64,000 bases of DNA from Selaginella moellendorffii (Eukaryota; Streptophyta; Lycopodiopsida; Selaginellales; Selaginellaceae). Below are positions 33,387 to 46,200 of this stretch, piece by piece. Under the pieces are notes generated by a model. The model searched no databases and was not told the origin of the DNA. It saw only the letters and a list, made by a program, of their open reading frames with translations. The translations under genes and the position numbers were made by a program. The stretch covers positions 410,575 to 474,574 of the forward strand of contig NW_003314354.1 in assembly GCF_000143415.4 (NCBI RefSeq), read 5' to 3'. Each line of letters begins with the position of its first letter. Position 1 is the stretch's first letter.

Positions 33387-33938
33387 CTAGATCTTAGATT
33401 CCACTATAGGGTGGCCTAAAAACCCATATTTTGCATTAGCCAATGCAGTGTTTCCTAAGGGGATGTTGTTCCTCACCATGAAGCGATAGTGGGTATATGT
33501 CTGTAACTCATTCTTGAATCTATTGTACATCCACATGTGCACATTTTCCAGACCTGCCGTTGGGCAATTCTTACAGTGCTCAAGAAAAGTTTGTAAACCC
33601 ATAGAGCCATTTGTCTTGTCCAAGAAAAAGTAGCATATTGGACACCGAATGTAATAGCGTTCTGTGCTTTCAAGTAGTCCTGCCATGTCAGGAGCAAGAT
33701 CTTGCAAAAACATGTGGCATTGCTCTTGAAGCGCTAAAGGCAATCCCTCTCTAGTAGCAAGATCTGGAATTTCACATATAGGGAGCTCTAATTCAGCTTC
33801 ACTAGAGCCCTCAGCAGAAAAAAGATTGTTATGTAGAGGTGAAGGTGGAATGTTGGTAGAACTTGGGGATGGAGGTGGAGATTGATATGAAATGCTGGGG
33901 GGCCAAGTACGATTAGCAATGGGTCTCCTTTGAGCCAT
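33387..33938 (-). CDS. Small protein with CPIC zinc-finger-like motif
   Basis: About 183 residues from MAQRRPIANRT. Pro/Ser-rich N-terminus, an acidic middle, then RYYIRCPICYFF...FLEHCKNCP and an aromatic tail with NVHMWMYNRFKNEL. Same plan as 14436-14888 (CPIC, then HC, then aromatic/His-rich tail). Function unknown. It lies on the opposite strand to its relative, on the far side of the nested transposons. Confidence 0.5.
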   Translation of the reverse strand: MAQRRPIANRTWPPSISYQSPPPSPSSTNIPPSPLHNNLFSAEGSSEAELELPICEIPDLATREGLPLALQEQCHMFLQDLAPDMAGLLESTERYYIRCPICYFFLDKTNGSMGLQTFLEHCKNCPTAGLENVHMWMYNRFKNELQTYTHYRFMVRNNIPLGNTALANAKYGFLGHPIVESKI

Positions 33939-34027
33939 TTCAATATAAACTTCTAAGGAGCTCAAGGAGAACAAAAAACCTACAATGACTATAACTTTTC
34001 TAGATAGTTTATATACTAAGTTTTAGT

Positions 34028-34165
34028 CTTGGGAATGCGGTTTATTTATTATGACACTGACAATACTCAGATTCTTGGGAACAAGGTTTATTTATTATGA
34101 CACTGACAATACTCAGATTCTTGGGAACGAGGTTTATTTATTATGACACTGACAATACTCAGATT
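34028..34165. repeat. 46-bp tandem repeat, three copies
   Basis: Units starting CTTGGGAA at 34028, 34074 and 34120, nearly identical, containing TTTATTTATTATGACACTG. Confidence 0.9.
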
Positions 34166-34650
34166 CTTTAAATGTCAGTCTTGGAAATGGGGCTTCATAA
34201 TCATAGCTTTCTTGTAAACATAAGAGCTTCTAGAATTTTAGATTATCGTGTATACACATGCTCTATCATTATGATGAATCCTACTTTGCTACACATATAC
34301 ACATGCCAAATGTCTACGGAAATAAATTGCAAGGAAATATAGACCACATTATAGTGGTAGAGCACGTTGGCACGCTACCATTCTCTCATGTGAGATTGCC
34401 TTTTAGTCTTGGAAATGTAGATAAAGTTGATTCTTTGATGTGATATTACTTTTGAGTCTTTCGAAAGATTTTGATTTCTTTTATCATTATTTACAAACAA
34501 TTCCCAAAAAATTTTAATGAGGATTCACTGCAAAATATACCTTGGTCTTATCATATGAGAGGATTGCGATATAGGCAAGCAATAGAGTTTTTAATATGAA
34601 TTAATATGTAAATTACAAATGTCATGGAAAGTTTTATGGAGTAGATTTCT

Positions 34651-34882
34651 TGGTGCTTTCCGCTGTGCTGTTGATTTCTTCATTTCTCTTGCTCTGGACT
34701 GTTGTTTCAGAAGTAACAGGAGCATTTTTATCAATCGTGATAGTGGTTTCCACATTCCCAGATGGGTAATAAGGACCAGGAGTGTAATATGGAGATTGTG
34801 GTAGTGAAATAAAATTAACATTCTCACATTCCTTTGCACTACAACTCTTACTCACAGATCTTGTATTTTCCTTGCTTCCCAT
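34651..34882 (-). CDS. Conserved short ORF, unrecognised (copy at 49494-49725)
   Basis: From ATG 34882 (MGSKENTRSVSK...). Ser/Thr/Pro-rich with a short Cys pair; nearly identical in both duplication units and cut by the duplication border in both. Probably a host gene fragment carried by the Helitron. Confidence 0.3.
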
Positions 34883-35206
34883 CTTCTCAAGAACCCTAAA
34901 AACTCTTTTGAATGAAGGAATAGTATCTAGAGCTGTAAAAGTATTCAAAATATTAAGTAGTCAAATCAAATATGACAGCTGTAACAGTTGTCATAATAAA
35001 ATAATATAGTTTTATAAAAGATAGGTTCTCATGAACTTTGTCTTTTTTAAACAATTCAATCTTATAGAAACTTTTAACTTAGATATTTACGTATTTTAAT
35101 ATTTTAAAGTTTGCTAGAACCTTCATTTGTTCAATTTAGATCTCCTTTGTAATATTTTTTATTGACTATGTTGACTTGAGTTGACTTGTGTTGAATTGAG
35201 CTCAAC

Positions 35207-35413
35207 TCATGAGCTCAACTCAACTTTGGACCATCCCCCAAATGTAATTGTATTCTCCAAAACTTTATCAAGCTTCCCATTGAGCTCCTTGCCTTCTCCA
35301 ACTGCCAGCCCTTGAAGTAGCTTGCATCGTTTGTTATATAGCCACCTTCCTTGATCCTCTGCACTATTCAAAAACTCAAGAGCTAGATCTTCCTGCCCAG
35401 TCTCTACATTCAA
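35207..35413 (-). pseudogene. Probable captured gene fragment (copy at 50050-50256)
   Basis: Protein-like reading in both units (ETGQEDLALEFLNSAEDQGR, then ELNGKLDKVLENTITFGGW). No family recognised. It stands alone without a neighbouring exon, as expected for sequence captured by a Helitron. Confidence 0.35.
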
Positions 35414-35966
35414 AGTGTTCCAGGAGACAAGTCTGATTGGCTTAAGTTGTTGATCAGCAAACTGGGCTCATTTGTGTTTCTGCAGTGCTAATGGTGGTCA
35501 AGACACAATGGAAAGCATAGGAGGCTTTTTGAGTGCTCAACACAGCCTAGAAAAGGTGTGCCAATCCTCTGTCTAGGTTTTGTTGCTTGCTAGATTAGTG
35601 TTGATCAAATAGCAAACATAGGTAACCTTTGGCTTTCTTGAGCAAAGTGGAATAAGAATGTATTTTTAAACCTGAATCTAAAATTAAGCACATTATTGAA
35701 ACTTAAAGTTAAAACTAAGTCTAAGGCTATAAATGTATTCTCAAATTTTTGATTTTCTGTTTTTCTCCTCATTAATTATTATATTGAATCCTACTCATTA
35801 CACAAACCTAAATATGGAAATGTTAGCAATTTGATTAATAACCCCTTTTCCTTGGATGATATGAACTTAAAGCTAAACTTAAACATACAAACAAAGAATT
35901 ATAAAGTAGATTATTTTGATCCTTTATTAATTAATCATTTTTATTTTAGATTAATTCTTTTTTTAC

Positions 35967-36377
35967 TTAAAGTTTTCTATGAAGACCACCTCCTCCAGAT
36001 ATATCTCCTCCAAGAAGTCCAGCACCACGAGCATCAGCACCCCCACCAGCACCACCACCAGCACCCCCACCAGCACCACCACCAGCACCACCACCAACGC
36101 CACCACCACCAACGCCACCAGTGCCACCACCAGCACCACCATCACCAACAGCACCAGTACCACCACCAGCACCCCCACCACCACCACCACTCCCATCATC
36201 ACCAGGACATAAATTTGTATCCATATCAGGATCATCTTTACAAATGCCATCAAAACAAGCAATATCCCCTTTACACTCATTATGACTTGAACAAGATTCA
36301 CCACATGTTTTAAGTCTTGCTTCTACAGCTAGAATTAAACTTATAAATGCAAAGAATAAAACATAACTATAAGCCAT
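35967..36377 (-). CDS. Secreted six-Cys, Gly-rich protein (unit A copy)
   Basis: 136 residues. Residues 1-20 form a signal peptide (MAYSYVLFFAFISLILAVEA). Six Cys at 25, 29, 35, 41, 46 and 57 form a compact module, then a long GGGAGGG-type tail from about 63 to the end. This looks like a cell-wall or apoplastic Gly-rich protein with an N-terminal Cys module. It differs from the unit B copy (50810-51220) by one residue. The opposite strand gives a false His/Gln-rich ORF. It has no visible intron and lies inside the duplicated Helitron segment. Confidence 0.65.
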   Translation of the reverse strand: MAYSYVLFFAFISLILAVEARLKTCGESCSSHNECKGDIACFDGICKDDPDMDTNLCPGDDGSGGGGGGAGGGTGAVGDGGAGGGTGGVGGGGVGGGAGGGAGGGAGGGAGGGADARGAGLLGGDISGGGGLHRKL

Positions 36378-36649
36378 ATTTAATCAAGAGAAAATTTCAG
36401 ATTGTGTTATGAATCAAAACATCCTTCTTTTATACTACAACTAATTGTTAGTCCTCTTTACATTTCCTTAATATTATGTTGACACTTGGCTTCAAATAGA
36501 ACTTTGCATAGCTTCATGGCATGTGCCTTAAAATTGAAGTTTATAATTCTCTAATATATAAAATACAGCTGGATAAACACCAAATGGCTCATTATTATAA
36601 TATAATATTAGAAATATAAAACCTTTAGTATTACATGGCATAATGTCAT

Positions 36650-37330
36650 GCATGGTCTACCCAAAGATGGATCACTTTACCCCTACCAGTCCATGGAGTG
36701 CACTCTCGAGTCTGATGGTCTCCAGCAATCCACAACAAGGGCAAGAAGCTATGGGAGATCAATGCGGACAAGCACGGCTACTGCCATAGTGTCTATTGGG
36801 TCCATGGTGATATGTACCATATGAGAACTCTCATTACCAGTTTCTTGGAAGGTGAGTGATAGAAAAATTTTCATGGCATTATTGACCAATGGAGATAGAA
36901 TCTTCTTTAGACCAATGCCTAGATATTGTTTGTTACCCTTTATTTTATAACTTTTAAATACACCTGACCACCAACAGCCAAATGTTTAGAAAAATACTTA
37001 AATTTATCTTGCTGCAGAGCTTTGCCTAATCCAATTGATAGATTTATGGCAGCAGCGAGGAAGGCACTGATGAGCTAAGTGCCAAGCGAATAAGATTCTA
37101 GAAGATTTCTTCTAGGGTTTCATCGTCCGCCTTTGCTAGATGAGGAGCTGTGTCTTTTGCCCGATCATTGCCCTGTTCCTAGATTCCATACAAGCATTGT
37201 CTTCAGGCAAGTTGCACTCTTCCATTTTGAACACAAAGAGCCCAAAGAATACTTCCAAGTCCATCTTTGGTGTAGGTGTTGCTACTTGCTCCATAGCCTG
37301 CTAGAGAGGTTCCTCCTAGGATGAGCCAAA
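36650..37330 (+). pseudogene. Captured exon-like fragments in the Helitron (copy at 51493-52173)
   Basis: 36748-36850 reads KKLWEINADKHGYCHSVYW...MRTLITSFLEG and ends at a GTGAGT donor. A second block (37130-37325) is open and protein-like (HFEHKEPKEYFQVHLWCRCC). Both are nearly unchanged in unit B. Source gene not recognised. Confidence 0.35.
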
Positions 37331-37749
37331 AACCATTATACTGCAATGAGAGTTGCACTCAAGAAGCAATAGGATGAAAATTGTACCTTTGCCATTAGTA
37401 GCTCAATAGCACATTACCATAACCAAAATGACACACCACCCAATGCACACCACTCAGTGCCAATTTTCTTGTGGTGTGCACTTGAAACTCAAAATTGCAG
37501 GTCAAAGGTGGCTGAGTAGATAGGGATTTGGAATTATGTCATGTATTTGTTAGTCTACTTAAGAATTTCAGCCTAGACTGTATTCATAGTGTAAAAGTGT
37601 TGATCATATGGTATAAGATTGCCTTGAAGGGGAGTTGCAAGCATTTGAACATGAAGTTGTTTAGGTGATTTACACCTTGAGAGAGCAACATAAAGTTGAC
37701 AATATGTAAAAATAGATTGGGGGAGGTAAATGCCAATAGGGTCAAAAGT

Positions 37750-39393
37750 TTGGCTTTGGGCTTTAGAAATAGTTAAGCAATAACCTAGACAAATTGGGAA
37801 TTGTCATCGGGACATCTTAAAAGGGATTTTAACATCAGAAGATGTAAGGGTAATATGTGGAATAAAAACTTGCAATCCCTTGAATTGTCCTGTGATAATT
37901 TCACAATCTAAAATGTTTTGAGATGCTTGCTTGAGAATGAGGTGAGTGCCATTGCATAAACCAATTTGTGGAGATATGTTCCTAAGAAGAATCAAAATCA
38001 CATTTTGTTTTAGAATTAATTTGTGTGGTGGGGTGATTGAATTTAAAATTTTAATTGGGAACTCTTCAGGGTGAACAATTAATAGTTTTGCTAGAAAAAC
38101 CATTAAACAACCAAATATTCTTATATAGGAGGAAATTAATATGGTCCATATGCATGCTTTCTTTACAGTTGATAAATGTTTAAAGCATCTCAAATGTAAT
38201 TCTAAACCATTTGGAGGTGTTACAGTGATTACAAGTGGTGACTTTCATCAAACTCTTTTTGTTTTTCCCTATGGCTATCAAACTTCTATTATTTCAAACT
38301 TATTTAAAATGAATAAACTATAGTCACTCTTTACAACACTAACACTAATAAAGAACATGCATTTAAGTAATCTTTGTTTTTCTGAATGGCTTGTCAAACT
38401 TGGCAATGGTGATAGTAGTTTGTAGTTACCATGTCTCCCACCAAATATTATCAAAATACCACATGCACTATCTATCTCTACACCTATTGTAAACTTTGTT
38501 TTCCCAAATACAAATGACATTATAAAAACTTACACAGCTACATCAAAGGTTATTCTCACCCCACTCAATGATGACACATTCAAAATAAATAATGACATTG
38601 TTGGAAGACTATCAAGTGCTCCATATATTTACTTGAGCATTGACATGGTTGACTTTAAAGTAGAGATAGAAGTTTTATTTAAAGGAACAAGAAGTTTAAA
38701 AGTTGTATGTGCTATTTGACCATATTTTAGCAAAATACTTGCAATTTCAGTCCATGCCATACTTATTACTTTTTATTTTTTTAATTGTCATACTATAATG
38801 ATGGTATTAAGTAGAAAAGTTTTCCCAGTACCATCAGGTCCATCAATAAAGAAACATTGATACTGGTTAGTGTCAATGGCATTCATAATAAACTCAAAAA
38901 TATAACATTATTCATAACTAAATTTATTTATGTTTGCATTGATTTGGTCTTGTGATGGATCAGGGAGCATGTGTTCGATAATGGGAGTAAGAGTTGAAAG
39001 TGGTAAACCAAAATCACAATTACATTTATTGTGTAGTTGGAATTTTGAGTTAATATTAAGTAAAGTAATATCAAAATAGTTTATATCATTTCTAGCATAA
39101 TCCTCAGACAATTTTGAATTGATCCCATAATGGATTTGGATCTTTTGGTGAACAATACAAATAAATAAAAACAAATAACTATCTTAATTGAGATGGCATT
39201 TTAAAAGTAAAAGCTTTATATATGCAATGTTGCCATTTGCTAAAAGTCCTATTGCCATAACTGCTTGTTTAAAAGAAGATAAAATAACACCTTTAACAAT
39301 ACATATATCCTCAAATGATATAGCACCTTTTTTATGGAACAATATAAGCCATAAGTGGTATAACTCATTATTAGAAGGAGATATGAAATACAT
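37750..39393 (-). pseudogene. Helitron helicase, broken and partly inverted (unit A)
   Basis: Minus-strand pieces: SPSNNELYHLWLILFHKKGA (39393 down), FIDGPDGTGKT Walker A region (near 38850), and the C-terminal GLQVFIPHITL...PICLGYCLTISK (38193-37760). The middle part (SGDFHQTLFV...) lies on the plus strand at 38141-38330 because 38074-38655 is inverted relative to unit B. Many stops. Confidence 0.8.
38074..38655. other. Inverted segment within unit A
   Basis: 582 bp that match 52894-53470 of unit B only as reverse complement, while the flanks match directly. Helicase collinearity shows unit B has the original orientation. Confidence 0.85.
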
Positions 39394-39453
39394 TTTTGGT
39401 ATGAGTTTAGCTTTTTATTGACGTAATTGCTATTTATGAAAGGATTTGTTGTA

Positions 39454-40975
39454 TGTAAATCCCTAGGCCCCAAAGTGGAGCCAAAAGGGTGCCACGTGGT
39501 AGTGGCCGAAGCGAAAGCCAAACAAGCGTAACACGTTTGGACTAAAAGCTACTTGAAAAGGTCGAGAGAGGGAGTGGAACTCCTAACGAAGTGCTCGAGG
39601 AACAAGCATGAAGTGAGCAATGAGTGAGTCTTTAAAAAAGGGACACAAGAGGACCAAAACATGACACGTGGAAATGTCCGAGATAGACCCGAGATGAAGT
39701 CTGAGATGGAGTCTGAGATGGAGTCCGAGATGGAGTCCGAGATGGACCTAAGATGGAGTCCGAGATGGACTTGAGATGGAGTTCAAGATGGACTTGAGAT
39801 GGACCTGAGATGGAGTCTAAGATGGACCTGAGATGGACCTAAGGTGGACCTAAGATGGATCTGAGATGGAGTTCGAGATGGAACCAGGACCGAGACCAAG
39901 ACCGAGACCGAGACCGAGTCCGAGTCTGAGACCGGGACCAAGACTAACTCCGAGTCTGAGTCTGAGTCCGAATACTAATACAGGTAGTTGGGTGAAAGCC
40001 CAAAGCAATCATCCTTTTAGAGGGGGGCTGCAGGGGGGTTCCAAAAGTATAGTAGGGAGAGTGTGGGGGTTGGAGCCCAGTGGAGCTAATTTGGCCCAGG
40101 ATGGCTGTACCCAAGTGTTGGGTGATGAGTTGACTATTGGGAAGTCCAAGATTAGAATGAATACAGACCGACAAGTGGGGTAGCTTAGTGAAGTATTCAA
40201 GAGCTAGCTCTAGTTCCCCCAGGAGATCAAATGGTCGATGCTCCCAATCCAAGTATGGGTGGCACTACCTACTTAGGTACCTGGCGTGGCTCAATAGAAC
40301 CTTGCTCTAAGCCTATGGCTAGAGCACCCAAAAGCGTAAGGCGGGAAGAGTACTCACTAGGCTTGTGTAGGGCCACGGTGTTCAAAAATGTTATCCCAAA
40401 AGCCTAGATTGTAGAAAGGAAGAGAAGCAGTCCTTTGGTGTAGCGACCAAGGATACAGTTGTATGGTGAGGAAGTCCCAAAAGACTGTGAGACTTAGTGG
40501 TTGGGCCTGTGGGCTTTGATCCAGTAACAGTGTTGGCAAACACGGCCATGGATAGAAAGGGACTTGGTGGGGACCGGAAAAGGGATATTGGGGAAAGCTA
40601 TTCCCTATGTTTGTGAACTTCCTAAGGGTGTTAAGGAGTGGATCTCAGATGATCATTCATGGACGAATGACCCAATCTTTGAGAGATGGGACTGTGATAT
40701 TTGTGGTGTTGGACCACCGATATGACCAAGGTGAATAGGCATGGCCTTAGCGTAATAGACTTGTATGTTGGTGGTACTTTGAGGTGTCGGTCATGGGATT
40801 GGACACGTGGAGCACTTGGACAAGGTGCAAAGGTTGAGTGGCATGGATGCCATCCTCAGGGCTAGCAAGCCCCAAGTCCTAGATTGGACTTATGGAGGTT
40901 GTGAATTAGACTCCTCTAAGTGGTCAGAGGTGTAGTTAAGTGACTAAAGTAGAATGGAAAAAGTAATTACTTACA
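39454..40975 (+). mobile_element. Solo LTR related to the retrotransposon LTRs
   Basis: Begins TGTAAATCCCTAGGCCCCAA and ends ATTACTTACA; similar end to end to the LTRs at 41379 and 47326 but shorter and clearly diverged. Unit B has an uninterrupted version of the site (about 54,262-54,275). A clean 5-bp duplication cannot be seen. Contains its own GAGATGGAGTCC-type array at 39,680-39,960. Confidence 0.8.
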
Positions 40976-41378
40976 GTAGTGTAATGGAATTTGAGCATAT
41001 ATATATTTCCTTGCATTAGTATCTTGTATGTTTAAATTGAATCATTGTGTAAGCATTGTTCCATTTTGAGTGGCTCGTTCTGCTGCTTTTTATTCATGAC
41101 TTAGTATGAAATAAATGTTTTGAAAATTAGGTAAATAAATTGGAAAGCGTATAATAGTTAGTGATTTATCATGCATATGAAACTTAAATATATGCCACAT
41201 AGCTTCAAAAGCAGAAATATATTGAGCATCGACAAAACTTGAATTTTGTCCCAATTTAAAGTTCCTCATTCTTCAGATGTAATTAGGAATTCTAATGTTG
41301 CACAGTCATAACCTTTATATACATATTAAAATAAATATTTAATGGTTTTAATAGAAGTGCACATCTTTATATTGATAT

Positions 41379-43263
41379 TGTGAGACACAAAATCCCTAGG
41401 CCCCAAAGTGGAGCCGGAAGGGCGCCACATGGTAGTGGCCGACGCGAGAGCCAAACGAGCGTAACACGTTTGGATCAAAAGCTCCGACTTGAAAAGTCAA
41501 GAGCGGGAGTGGAACTCCCAACGAAGTGCTCGAGGAACGAGCACGAAGCGAGCAAAAGGTGAGGCTCCAAAAAGGGACCCAAAAGGACCAACACATGACA
41601 CGTGGGAGTGTCCGAGATGGACTCTAGTTGGAGTCCGAAATGGAGTCCGAGATGGAGTCCGAAGTGGAGTCTGAGGTGGACCCGAGATGGACCCGAGTTG
41701 GAGTCCGAAGTGGAGTCCGAGATGGACCCGAGATGGAGTCCGAGATGGAGTCCGAAGTGGAGTCCGAGGTGGATCCGAGATGGACCCGAGTTGGAGTCCG
41801 AAGTGGAGTCCGAGATGGACCCGAGATGGAGTCCGAGATGGAGTCCGAAGTGGAGTCCGAGATGGATCCGAGATGGACCCGAGTTGGAGTCCGAAGTGGA
41901 GTCCGAGATGGACCCGAGATGGAGTCCGAGATGGAGTCCGAGGTGGACCCGAGATGGACCCGAAATGGAGTCCGAGATGGAGTCCGAGATGGACACGAGA
42001 TGGAGTCCGAGATGGAGTCCGAGCTGGACCCGAGATGGACCCGAGATGGAGTCCGAGATGGAGTCCGAGATGGAGTCCGAAGTCGAGACCGAGACCGGGA
42101 CCGAGACCGGGACCGAGACCGGGACCGAGACCGAGACCGAGACCGAGATCGGGACTGAGACCGAGACCGAGGCCGAGGCCGAGACCGAGCCCGAGCCCGA
42201 GTCCGAGTCCGAGTCCGAGTCCGAGTCCGAGTCCGAGTCCGAGTCCGAGTCCGAGTCCGGAGCCTGAGAGGGTGAAAGCCCAAAGCGTTCGTCTCCCAGA
42301 CCCTGGGGGGTTTGGTGAGCTCCAAAAGTATAGTAGGGGGAGGACTGCAGTGGAGCCAGTTTGGCCAGGAAAGGCCAGTTTGGCCCAGAAAGGCCGGACC
42401 CAGTGTTGGGTGATGAGCTGCCCACTGGGAAGTCCAAGACTAGAGTGAACACGGACCGACAAGCGGGGTAGCTTGGTGAAGTGTTCAAGAGCCGGCTCTA
42501 GTTCCCCCGGGAGATCGACTGGCCGATGCTCCCAGTCCAAGTGTGGGTGGCACTACCTACTTGGATACCAAGTGTGGCTCAATGGAACCTCGCTCTAAGC
42601 CCATGGCTAGAGCACCTAAAGGCGATAGGTGGGGAGAGTACCCAGGTGGCTCGCGTAAGGCGACGGTGTTCCGAAATGTTGTCCCAAAGGCCCAGACTGT
42701 GGAAAGGAAGAGGAGCAGTCCTCTGGGGTAGTGACCAAGGACACAGTCATGTGGTGAGGAAGTCCCAGAGGACCGTGGGACTTAGTGGTCGGGCCTGTGG
42801 GCCTCGATCCAGTGGCAGTGTTGGCAAACACGGCCAGGGGCAGAAAGGGACTTGGTAGGAACTGACAAAGGGACTTTGGGGAAGGCAATTCCCCAGGTCT
42901 GTGGGCATCCTAAGGATGCTAAGGAGTGGATCTAGGATGACCACTCGTGGACACATGGCCCAGTCTTGGAGAGACGAGGTGGTGATGCAAGTGGTGTTGA
43001 ACCACTGGTGCAGCAAAGGTGAATGGGCATGGCCTTAGCGTAACGGGCCGAGATGTCAGTGGTACCTTTGGGTGTCGGTCTCGGGACCGGACACGTGGAG
43101 CACTTGGACCAGGTGCAAGTGTGGAGTGGCATGGATGCCATTCTTGGGGCTAGCAAGTCCCAAGTCCTGAATTGGACTGATGGAGGTTGTGAATGAGACT
43201 CCTCCAAGTGGTCGGAGGTGTGGTTAAGTGACTAAAGTAGAATGGAAAATTTAGTCGCTTACA
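41379..43263 (+). repeat. 5' LTR with internal GAGTCC/GAGATGGAGTCC arrays
   Basis: From about 41610 to 42260 the LTR is an array of CCGAGATGGA-type units passing into GAGACC and then GAGTCC hexamers (42198-42258). The array is open in several frames on both strands, giving false Asp-Ser, Gly-Leu, Arg-Thr and Glu-rich ORFs. Confidence 0.9.
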
Positions 43264-46200
43264 ACTTGGTATCGGAGCTGTTCCTTAGTCTGACTTTTAT
43301 TGGTGCTCAAGTATATCACCACTGGTGTTTGTAATGGAAGGTCCGAGAAGTGGGCCTATCCTTGAGGAGTAGCAGGTCGGGAAGACATGGCTCTCCATTA
43401 CAGTTCATGTGTGAACTTGTAGACAAGGTGGTGGATAGAAAAGGGGCCAATAATGGAACGACTTTGGGATCTTGGGAACAGTGCAAGGTTTTCCTCATTG
43501 AGTTGAGGAGGTGATCCAGATGAGCGTTTGACTCAGCAAACGGGCTAATGTAGTTGGGGTAAACAACTATAGTTGGGATCACGGGGAAGATAGAGACTCC
43601 AAAAATAATAAAGGAGTCACAAGTTTATCCTCACATGGTGGAGGCTGGTGCTCATGAAGGTGAGACCGGAATTGATGACCGTGAGAGGTCAAGTATGGAT
43701 GAGGACACGAGTCCTCGAAATGGTAGCCGGGGCTACCTCTAATAAATCCTGGAACAACCCAAGGAGTTGGGGGTGTATTAAGTGGATGAGTTGGTATTCT
43801 CATCACATGGACAAGTAGTCCTAAGGGGCAAAGTTTGACCCCAGAGAACAAAATCAAGTGTCGGAGTAACACTTGTGAAAATAGTCCTTTTGAGTAGGAC
43901 AGGAATGCAAGAAGTGTATTCCGGTGAGCTAGTGCCTCACAAGTAGGACCTTACGGGTCGGTGGATTAACCAAGTCCAAAACTGCTAGACGACTCAAGTA
44001 GAGTCAAGGGATGGTCCTAAAAGGACTGATAGAAGCATTTGGACTGAGGTGCGTTGTACCCCACAAAGGATGGGGGGGGATCATAGGATCCAAGGATGAG
44101 AACAAAGAGTATCTCATCAATGGCAAAATGTGCCATGCTAAAGTTATGGGAAAGGTGTTCCCAGAAGAAAACAACTTTGACACAAAGTTGTGTGTGACCT
44201 CTATGGTGTAGTGCTAACGGATGGTTGGCATGAGAAAGAGCGGTGTTGGTCTTGGCAAAGACTTAAACACGAAGGGGAAGTATCATAGAGGTAGGCTCGT
44301 GGAGCTGATGGTGTGGAGACACCAAATGTGCCAAGGTGTGATACCTTGAAGCTATGTTGGTGGGTTCATGAGAACCCCTTGCCAAAGGAATCCCAATGGA
44401 AATGGGAATGGCATAGCCTAAGCGGCAGAGCATGCAGTTGGAGTGCAGTGACCCAGATAATGATGGAGGTGTGCAAGCACCAAGCAATGAGTTGTAGGAC
44501 TTGACAACTATGAGGCAACTAAGCAAGAGGTGCAAAATAACTGGTTAAACGGGTAGAAGGTAGCTACCCAAGACTTCTAATATAGGGAAGTCGTATATAC
44601 CCTTACGGGGGATAAGCTGCTTATGTTGCAATATAGTAAGTCAATGTCATAAAAGGAAATACTCATTGTCAAGAAAGCCATCATTGGGACACCCAAACAC
44701 TCTAGAACACCAGAAGGTGGTGTTTGATGTCGCGAGGGCAATGGATAAAGCCCAAGGGACTAAGTCCCTAGCGAATGATGAATAGAAGGTGCTATCCAAA
44801 TGTCCAAGCTTGCGGAGACAGGAGAGGACTGTCTACCCAAGTTGGACAAAGCCAAAAATGGAATTTTGGCAAGGCTAGTGATGGGCATGTAAAGGCCCAT
44901 AAGCAACAATGTAATCCCAGTGTGTGGGATTATAAGCTGAGCATACCCGGATTGAGGAACCACTCCCTGGGCTATTGGGTAGGTTCATCCCTAAGAATAC
45001 TTGCTAAGGCATGATAGAAAGTGCAAAGCTATCCTCCTGGTCTGGAGGAGAATGACCGAAGGAAAGGTGTGAAGCCAAAGGCAAGTAGTATTGGGATGGA
45101 ATTGAACCATAGAAATCAAAGGACATATCCAACAGTGGTTATGAAAGTTGGGAGTGGAGAAGCAAGAGGGTGCTCGAGGATGTTGTTGCTAGCAACCGTG
45201 ATGCCATGGAGAGTCTAAAATATGGAATTGTCCATGTTAGACTATATGGCAACTATAAAGCTTGCGAAAGGGGAGGCCTTAGCAAGCTGAGGGACAGAGT
45301 TCCTTCAAGGTTCCCAAAGACGATTCTAGGTAGCGTAGTACCTAGAAAGGCCAAGTGTAAATGGTTTATGGAACGCGCGAAATCAGAGTGGCACAGCAGA
45401 AGCGTGGTCTTGAAGCTTGCCATGAGGCAAGGTTATCAAGGTTAGGGAAGTAGTTCCCGAGTGTTCAAAGAGAGGGCTTTGAACAAAAGTCGATGGTCAA
45501 GGACTTTCACGCTTATGCAGGAACCATGTTACAATGGTCGGAGGACTTGCCAAGTGAGATTGGCACATCGGGGGAACAAAGACCCTAGTTGAAGGTGATA
45601 ACTTCAAAAGGGGTGGGCCATGGGGCCGAGCATGGAGGAGTCCATGCATGATCACAGACATGTCAAGTGAGAGGACTTGGCAGTGTGGAGGAACTAGGTT
45701 CCTAAGCTGTGATCTGTAGCGCACTTTAAAAATAGGTTGGTGCACCGGCGTGGGGAGTCACGCCAGGCATCTAGTGTGATGCCGTCCGTAGATGCATATA
45801 CGGAGGTTGGGTTCGAGTCCCGACCCTTTAGTGCTTGGGTTCGAGTCCCAAATCACTAGGGCGTGGTGATGGTTTGGAATATGAGGACACTCATATTTCG
45901 GTGGTCATGGACTCTCAGTGGGGAGACTGGTTTGGGCACACCGCCAAGCGAGGGATGCCTCGGAGTCGTGATGCACGGTTAGATTGCTTAGTGTGAAAGC
46001 TCAGCATATCTAACTTGAACACTTTGGTGCAAGTGGCACCAAGGTCGTGGTGAGTGAGATGGGGACACCTAATCTCAGTTGCTATGAACCCTTGGCCGTA
46101 AGGGCTAGCTTGGGTGCACCGCCAAGTGTGGGGGATGCCCCCGGGGTTATAGTCAACAACTTGGAGGTCTAGAAAACCAAGTACCTCTTGGCAACTCTGT

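Noticed and set aside
34028-34165. The 46-bp triplicate as a regulatory array
   Set aside because: Simple tandem repeat with no gene directly beside it and no recognisable site; kept only as a repeat.
35831-36313. His/Gln-rich and Val-rich ORFs (also 50,674-51,156)
   Set aside because: Antisense or shifted readings of the Gly-rich tail of the secreted protein gene.
41475-42540. Long ORFs on both strands rich in Asp-Ser, Gly-Leu, Arg-Thr or Glu (also at 47,263-48,440)
   Set aside because: All are readings of the GAGTCC/GAGATGGAGTCC array inside the LTRs; several frames are open at once, as expected for a stop-free repeat.
45760-45860. tRNA genes from two GGTTCGAGTCCC strings
   Set aside because: Only T-arm-like hairpins are present; no acceptor or D and anticodon arms can be paired around them.
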